A stretch of DNA of 64,000 nucleotides, taken from the NCBI RefSeq assembly GCF_014633365.1, contig NC_068351.1, positions 11,042,907-11,106,906 on the forward strand. Reading direction: 5' to 3'. The translations under genes and the position numbers were made by a program. Position 1 is the stretch's first letter. The number at the start of each line of letters is the position of its first letter. Below are positions 59,601-64,000 of the stretch, piece by piece. The notes beneath the pieces were generated by a model. The model worked only from the letters and a program-made list of their open reading frames with translations, had not been told where the DNA came from and did no database searches. Source of the stretch: Diospyros lotus. Its lineage: Eukaryota > Streptophyta > Magnoliopsida > Ericales > Ebenaceae.

Positions 59601-62600
59601 AAGAGAAATCCAGGAAGGACACTATCAACTTGTTGACCTCAAACACAAGCTTGATGACTTATTGATTCAGTTTTCAAAGAAGTTCCAGGTTAGTATTCCA
59701 ACTGAATGTTTTTCCAAGGAACATTCAGATTCCTTAAAAAGAAAAGTTTCAGAAGGCAGTTTGTCTGTTCGGAATTTTTCTACTACAGCTGAGGAAAGAC
59801 CTGAATTGGAGCAAACAGTGCAAAGAAGGAATCGTAGCTACCAAAGACGTTATTGAGGCTCCACTGGGGAAGAAATTTGTTGAAATGAATTTGGTCGGAG
59901 TTGTGAATAAACCAAAAGAGCTAATAAATCATGATGTGCCTATTGGGAGGTTACAGGAGAAAAATGAAAAATTATTCGATGAATTGACAAAGGAAACAAA
60001 GTCCATTGCAGTACCCGGGTGTCTAGTTCAATATCTAAAGAACAAGCTAATATTCAAGAATGGAACCTTGAGAGGCCTGGTCCAGAGGATGAAGGTTCTA
60101 GGCGTACTGCTCCCTGGCTCTTGGCTTAGAGAGGGCTGAGGAGTCCATGACTTCAGTTAAATTAGGCTGTTATAATTGGGAGCACTGACAGCCCAAGAAA
60201 TCACCCAATGAACCAACAAATATGTTCACTCTTTCACTCTCTCACCAATTCAACAAACACAACATAAACAGAAATTTAAAGAATTGACAAGAGACAAAGT
60301 TAGAGCAATCGAACCACATAAAAGATACCGAGAATTATCCTGGTTCGAACTGGTTTACACCAGTCCTACATCCAACCTTTAGAGAGAGCAATCCACTATG
60401 ATCTTGATGAAGAACAATACAATCAATCACTCGCACACCCCCACAACCCTCACTGATACACTGGAGAACCCTCACTACAGATTACAAAGCTTTCTCTAAA
60501 CTTTTCTCTAACAGTATAGCACTCAAGACTCAATGAGAACGATAAGATTTCAGGGGCTCAACAGAGTGCCTATTGCCTCTTATTTATAATAAGAGGCGTT
60601 AGTTACAAGAGAGGGAATAACCGGAATACAATACCCTATCTACCCCCCACTTAAATACATACAATTAGACTTTCATTCCTAATTTGCCACTGCTAAGTAT
60701 TTAACCTAATATGACCGAGTTCTTCTAGAATATCCAGCCACTCAATGCAAAACTTGAATAACACAGGCATCAAGATGATGATGAGAATTCAAGCAGGAAA
60801 ATATCTCACTGCTATTATGAATATGCTTGACCCCAAGCAATATGACAGTCTTCCTGTTATTTCATCTGGAACAGACCAGTTTCTGGTGTTGGTCCTAGCA
60901 GAGGAAGAGCAAGAGAACAGGAATGTAAAAGAAAAGAGGAAAAGCCAAGAACAAGAAAGAAAGAAAAAAGGATAACACAGACAGAGAAAATTGGGATTGG
61001 ATGAATAACAGTAGCCAATCGCTGTAAGTTCTTGGGGACAAAAACTCTCTCAAGGAGGGGGGATTGTCACTTTCCCAAGGACAATAGAGGGGCAATAATG
61101 TAATTAAGCTACAATTGTTTGTTAGGAGATATTTTTAATTTCTGTTGAGAGCACATGGGTGTTGTTTTTAGAATCTGCTTTCGATTAGACAGCCTATAAA
61201 TAGGCTATAGTATGTAGAGAATGGCATTGTGCAGTGATATTTGGAATTCAGACTTCTCTCCCTACATTTATCTCTCTCTCCCCGAAATTCTTCTCAAGTT
61301 CCTTCCTGAACACTAGCCCAACCCTAGGTTGTGACAATGTAGCAAGAGGATGAGGGATTTAACAATTTAGGTGAAACGTGGAAGGCATCCTAAGAGGTGA
61401 GAGATTTTTCATGGCTTTTAATTAGTTGAAAAGTAGAAGTCGTTAAAGATGACAGAGAAAGATAGAACATCTCCTTTATCTTTGAACAAGAGACTTTCTA
61501 CAATCTCCTATGTAGAGAGGGAAGGTTGTTCATCTTTGAAGAAATTAGTTGAAAGCAAAGTCCAATGACCTTAGGGCAAGCAAGGTGATGAGAATCATAG
61601 ATTAGCTAATGTGCATGCATACAATAACCATATCAGATGGTTGGGGTACATGTATTATTGCACACCAAATCACTTCCACCTCAACTAATCGAATTTTCGT
61701 GCCATCTCTCTAAGGACAAGTCTCCATAAGAGTCTCCAAACACTGACCTGTCAAAATAACTCACAAATCTCCAATCTATCCCTCTAAAAATTGAGCCCTC
61801 ATCCAACCTCATGGCATGGCATGGAATGTAAATCTCCATAATCTCACTTCAAGGATCAAATTCTTCATGATATTTCTCAAAATACCAACAGTGGGTTGGC
61901 ATGTTGCATCTCAACATCCTCTTCCTCCAAGGATTGAGATTTGCTTAACCTTGCCAAACATCCTCAACTCAGTCAAGAACTATTTGCTTGAGTGTCTGGC
62001 CAAATATCCACTCTATCATGCAAAAAAAGAATATCCAATTGTGTTATCACCATTAAACTAAGTTGATCTCCAGTCTTAATGGCCTACATCTCCATCTACA
62101 TGTGACTTGTAGGAGTTTGTGCATTGTCCCCTCCCACAAGAGAGTTTAGCCTCAATGAATCACAAGAAGTTCAACCATCAACATGTGTCAGTGACTCAGT
62201 CTTATGATGCTGTTAGCATCCTAATCAATGATTTCTTATGTAAGAGAAGCAATGGCAAGACAACTTATCTACTCCCTCGTTGTCTCATGGCCATAGATGT
62301 CTGAAGCTTCTTTTTCCAAAATTTTGACATCTGGTGGATTATGCTAACCCTAATGACAGATTTGCTTTTTGTTTGGACTTTTTGCTTCTTCCAAGCCGCA
62401 AAGATGATTTCGCTTCTCACTCTTTTTTTCTTTTTTCTTTTTTTGGGGGGGGGGGGGGGGGGAATGAATAGTAGAGCTAGTATTCATGTAGCCTAGTCAG
62501 ATTAAGGCTTGTAATTGTTGTTGTTGATAATTAGAATGAAAAATCGCAACAGCATATAGATGGGGAAAGAAGGATGTTTTCACACCAAATATGGATATAA

Positions 62601-63218
62601 TCTCATATGTTTTTTATTTCTTGCCATATTATTCTTTTTGGCAAATGAAACTCTCAACAGTACTTTCCCTGAGTAACATGAAGCTCATTTTGAGCGAGAA
62701 ATGAAGATCGGGAAACGGCAGTAACAGACAACTACGAATAGCAATACAAAGTGACAGAAATAAACCGTTCAATCATTCAATGAAACGCATCACTTAGGGT
62801 GTAAATAAAAACTCTTGAGGGGTTGCTTCACTTCGCTTGCGAGTTGCAAAGGAATACAATTCATTTACATGAAAAATCCAATTTTAGGAAATCATAAACA
62901 ACAAAAGAAATATCAAGAAAACGCTAGACTCAACCCATCCCAACCCCTACTAGCCAGTGACAGTGACTCCTGAACGAAACACCCCAAATGAAAGTAAAAA
63001 GGACCAGGAGTTAACAGTAGCTCCAACACAGAAATAAGCAAATTAACAGAAAATATATACATAAGCATAAGCAATTACACACCCATGCTATATGCCTGTG
63101 CGAACTAAACCAACAAGTGCAGATTAGAGGAACATGAGAATGAACCTGTCCTGAATTTCTTAGCACCGCCATTGGCGTTGAAACTAGCTTCAGTCGTAGT
63201 TCTCTTGCGAGTATCCAT
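46961..63218 (-). CDS. KH-domain/CCCH zinc-finger RNA-binding protein (C3H36/C3H52 type), three exons
   Basis: Coding exons 63146-63218, 51019-51076 and 46961-47699 join in consistent phases (1, then 2) to give 289 residues. Residues 1-24 are MDTRKRTTTEASFNANGGAK plus KFRT. Finger 1 is C39-x8-C48-x5-C54-x3-H58 and straddles the exon 2/3 junction. Finger 2 is C102-x8-C111-x5-C117-x3-H121. A KH domain covers about 164-233 with its GKGG loop at 179-182. Finger 3 is C261-x7-C269-x5-C275-x3-H279, near the C-terminus ELRKSGL. This CCCH-CCCH-KH-CCCH order is that of Arabidopsis At3g12130 (C3H36) and At5g06770 (C3H52), which are predicted to bind RNA. Intron 1 is 12.07 kb and intron 2 is 3.32 kb, both swollen by transposons. 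No coding base is disrupted. Confidence 0.9.
48703..49735. mobile_element. Harbinger/Tourist-like TIR element copies in intron 2
   Basis: The clearest unit is 48881-49732. Its left end is CGCTCTGTTTGGAATAAG, and its right end on the minus strand is TGCTATGTTTGGAATGTA, with TTA and TCA flanks. Additional related segments, such as CCCTGTTTGGAAAGAATGAA near 48705 and facing AATAGGTGGAATTTG/CCACCTATTTTGGTGG blocks near 48845 and 49424, suggest one element inside or beside another. The interior is non-coding. Confidence 0.6.
49830..50397 (+). mobile_element. solo LTR, 568 bp, with 5-bp target duplication AGAAT
   Basis: Starts TGTTGAAGATTG and ends CAATTTATAACA, with a TATAAATAGGG TATA box near 49991. 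The internal motif CATGAACCAGGATAGAATTT is common in plant copia LTRs. AGAAT flanks both ends exactly (49825-49829 and 50398-50402). The 3' end, CTGTCAGTGCTCCCAATT, is shared with the LTR at 60168-60764. Confidence 0.85.
51019..51076 (-). CDS. KH/CCCH gene, coding exon 2 (58 bases)
   Basis: Encodes EMDSSTGLGSKLKPCTKFF plus two bases of a serine codon, matching the family's EMES-x-STGLGSKSKPCTKFFS. The acceptor TGTAACAG ends at 51077 and the donor CAG/GTTCAA is at 51019/51018. Too small for ORF calling, it was found by protein motif. Confidence 0.9.
52052..52673. mobile_element. hAT-type non-autonomous element, 622 bp, with 8-bp target duplication
   Basis: Starts CAGTGTTAAAAAATGTGC, and its other end on the minus strand is CAATGTTCGAAAATTCGG. 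Both ends run on into GGCCTAGGCGGC/GCTAGGCGC-type blocks. TCTTAAAA flanks it exactly (52044-52051 and 52674-52681), the 8-bp length typical of hAT. The interior is GC-rich with CTGCAGCAAGCAGC-type repeats and purine tracts. No transposase is present. Confidence 0.85.
53442..53785 (+). repeat. left LTR of element A
   Basis: 344 bp from TGTCACATTCGC to GTTGTGACA. It contains a TATAAATAGGC TATA box near 53570 and a 26-base C homopolymer at 53708-53733 that is absent from the right LTR. Confidence 0.8.
53883..54195 (+). repeat. LTR1 of composite B
   Basis: TGTCACAACTCC...GGTCATGACA, 313 bp. It differs from LTR2 and LTR3 at several places that those two share (for example CACGGCTATTCC against CACGACTATTCT), so it is the outlier. 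No primer-binding site follows it: inverted sequence starts at once. Confidence 0.8.
54196..55359 (-). mobile_element. inverted partial copy of the gag element
   Basis: Reads, on the minus strand, the gag part, a polypurine tract and the first 119 bases of an LTR (54196-54314). It corresponds to about 57560-58717 of the plus copy. Minus-strand gag frames are 55013-55228 and 54374-54994. Here the gag junction reads QHQVVEGEKVKMV with no stop, where the plus copy has a TAA. A different stop (TAG) lies near 55010. It is therefore a diverged sister and not a recent duplicate. Confidence 0.8.
55360..55660 (+). repeat. LTR2 of composite B
   Basis: TGTCACAACCCC...GGTCATGACA, 301 bp, followed at 55663 by TAGTATTAGAGC, a decayed tRNA-Met primer-binding site. 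It is close to LTR3. Confidence 0.8.
55661..57260 (+). other. leader region of the gag element
   Basis: 1.6 kb between the primer-binding site and gag with no long frame on the plus strand. It contains many GGCGATT/GATTGAGGCG-type short motifs and is probably an untranslated leader. Confidence 0.5.
57268..58479 (+). pseudogene. retrotransposon gag (Retrotrans_gag type), interrupted
   Basis: The first part (57268-57717) has a coiled-coil-like N-terminus and PPFERERPRWWIRRCERMFY. A TAA stop breaks it, and the second part (57727-58479) continues with AAYLDGVADTWFQNW and WPQFVNALCTRFGE, the core of Ty3/gypsy-type capsid. A Lys/Glu-rich tail follows instead of protease or RT. Near 58410 the frame shifts relative to the inverted copy, which keeps a basic KKRKVRNKNKKRRRRN end. 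Two lesions make this copy non-functional. Confidence 0.8.
58599..58894 (+). repeat. LTR3 of composite B
   Basis: TGTCACAATCTC...GGTCATGACA, 296 bp, preceded by the polypurine tract GAAGGGGGTGGGGAT. Confidence 0.8.
58900..60160 (+). pseudogene. interior of element A with gag-like relics
   Basis: Frames 59515-59856 and 59885-60139 encode coiled-coil-like, Glu/Lys/Gln-rich peptides. SVRNFSTTAEERPELEQTVQ resembles in style the tail of B's gag (NEEKPKLDQAIQ), which suggests related families. Several stops are present. No pol motif was seen. Confidence 0.5.
60168..60764 (-). mobile_element. solo LTR (minus orientation) inside element A
   Basis: On the minus strand it ends CTGTCAGTGCTCCCAATTATAACA-like and contains GAACCAGGATAATTCTCGG, typical of plant copia LTRs. 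The other end reads TGTTATTCAAG. The flanks TAGGC (60163-60167) and CAGGC (60765-60769) match 4 of 5. About 597 bp. Confidence 0.65.
61065..61336 (+). repeat. right LTR of element A
   Basis: 272 bp from TGTCACTTTCCC to GTTGTGACA. It is shorter than the left LTR, mostly because it lacks the C homopolymer and its surroundings. Confidence 0.8.
61337..63145. other. remainder of intron 1
   Basis: No gene was recognised. An 18-base G run lies at 62445-62462. The following 62463-62530 segment ends GATTAAGGCTTGTAATTGTT with GTT repeats, reminiscent of plant SINE/LINE 3' ends, but no element body could be defined. Confidence 0.4.
63146..63218 (-). CDS. KH/CCCH gene, coding exon 1 (73 bases)
   Basis: Encodes MDTRKRTTTEASFNANGGAK plus KFRT and one extra base. 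Arabidopsis relatives begin MDxRKRGRPEA...N-NGG-KKSK, so both the start and the NGG-x-KK motif agree. The donor GACAG/GTTCAT is at 63146/63145. The leftover G joins AA of exon 2 to make the GAA of EMDSS. Confidence 0.85.
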
Positions 63219-63376
63219 GGCAGCCTAATCGAAAGCTCAAGATCGAAGTCCGAACGGCAAATCGACTCAGAAATCGACAAAAAAAACCCAGGGAGATTGA
63301 TTAACAACAACCTGAAGGACTAAAAAAAGAGCGAAATCTTAGACCTAACTTGCCAAAATGCTAGCTTAGAGGCGGA

Positions 63377-63508
63377 AAAAACCCTAGAAGGGTACGTATC
63401 GACACCCTAGTAGGGTTTTGCTCCGCCAAGCACGACCTCGAGACGGTAAAGGGGAAGTTAAAGTTGCCCACCTGCAAATGTTATAAAGCAAGCGAATATA
63501 AATATAGG
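63377..63508 (-). promoter_or_regulatory. promoter and leader of the KH/CCCH gene (TATA box, telo-boxes)
   Basis: On the minus strand CCTATATTTATATT (63495-63508) is a TATA-like box about 280 bases upstream of the ATG. Downstream are AAAACCCTA (63411-63419) and CTAGGGTTTT (63377-63386). These telo-box motifs (AAACCCTA) are common in the 5' regions of plant genes for RNA metabolism and translation. Confidence 0.55.
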
Positions 63509-63509
63509 A

Positions 63510-64000
63510 TAACGATACGTTGTCCGACGAGAGAGTGTCGGATTGCGGTGGCCGAAATTCTGCAAAAGACACTTTTAACCCTTTTAAAATCAGAATATGT
63601 GACGCTCATGCCACTTTCTGCTTGCCTTCTGAAACAAATTTAAGTAATAAGATTTAAAGGTTAAAATAGTCTTCTTAGAGCTTCAGCCACCGCAAATATA
63701 CCGAACGTCATTATCCATACATACACACACGAGTAAATTGATTGAATATGGCGCTTTGATTTAAACATTGTTTAAATTTTAAAATTTATTTTATCAGTCC
63801 TTAAACTTTTAAAATTTCGTCATACCACCACCCTTACATGATTGAAATTTTAAAAAAGTTAACTTGACTAATTAAAAGATATCGTAATTAATTTTGACAA
63901 AGCCAAATGTCAAATTAAGGGCATGCATGATGCGATTTAAGCGATATAAGAGAGATTTAATACGCCAAACTATATGTGCAGTTTGGCATTAAACCAGATC
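63510..64000. other. upstream intergenic DNA
   Basis: AT-rich beyond about 63640. Nothing was recognised. Confidence 0.4.

Larger units (their letters stand above)
53442..61336 (+). mobile_element. outer LTR element A in intron 1
   Basis: LTRs at 53442-53785 and 61065-61336 share TGTCAC...GTTGTGACA ends and long blocks such as CACATGGGTGTTGTTT and ATAGGCTATAGTATGTAGAG. A TGGTATCAAGGC primer-binding site follows the left LTR (53788-53799) and a CAAGGAGGGGGGAT polypurine tract precedes the right one. Interior remains (58900-61064) encode only Lys/Glu/Gln-rich fragments (59515-59856, 59885-60139) with no pol. It is interrupted by composite B and a solo LTR. The flanks TTATT and ATGTA do not match. 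Confidence 0.8.
51077..63145 (-). other. KH/CCCH gene intron 1 (12.07 kb)
   Basis: Bounded by donor GACAG/GTTCAT at 63146/63145 and acceptor TGTAACAG at 51077. At least four mobile elements account for most of its length: hAT 52052-52673, outer LTR element 53442-61336, nested composite 53883-58894 and solo LTR 60168-60764. The remaining stretches 51080-52050 and 52680-53440 show nothing I recognise. Confidence 0.85.

Noticed and set aside
62463..62535. SINE or LINE insertion
   Set aside because: Only a 3'-end-like GTT stretch is visible, with no promoter boxes, body or target duplication.

Overview
This is nuclear DNA of a flowering plant, almost certainly a eudicot. It is AT-rich, has spliced genes with GT-AG introns, a plant FAD2 desaturase with a leader intron, plant LEA_1 genes, a plant-type KH/CCCH zinc-finger gene, and a dense, nested load of LTR retrotransposons, MITEs and microsatellites. 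I cannot name the species. Three genes look functional: FAD2 (16997-18154, minus), a group-4 LEA gene (36643-37469, plus, two exons) and a KH/CCCH RNA-binding protein (exons at 46961-47699, 51019-51076 and 63146-63218, minus). A second LEA copy (39899-40399) is a frameshifted pseudogene.

Layout. 1-7031: a minus-strand Ty3/gypsy-type element with ~2.5 kb LTRs and a decayed interior. 7032-16990: gene-free, with AT-rich tandem repeats, microsatellites and a ~0.5 kb-unit array with hairpin-forming sub-repeats (14150-15860). 16997-22080: FAD2, its long leader intron and promoter. 22080-36360: gene-free, with a foldback MITE, a GC-rich palindrome cluster, a minisatellite, a Mutator-type MITE with a hAT MITE inside it, and a Tourist-like element. 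36360-40400: the LEA pair with ABRE-type promoters. 40453-44245: an internally deleted copia element, itself interrupted. 46640-63510: the KH/CCCH gene. Its first intron is about 12 kb and holds a hAT element, an outer gag-type LTR element, a three-LTR composite nested in that element, and a solo LTR. Its second intron holds TIR elements and a solo LTR.

The gene order matters more than any single gene. In Arabidopsis FAD2 (At3g12120) lies next to a KH/CCCH gene (At3g12130), and LEA4-5 (At5g06760) lies next to that gene's paralogue (At5g06770). This window carries all three families on one stretch, as expected of an ancestral block that Arabidopsis later duplicated and thinned. No operon-like cooperation is implied: FAD2 makes linoleate in the ER, the LEA protein protects dehydrating cells, and the KH/CCCH protein is predicted to bind RNA.
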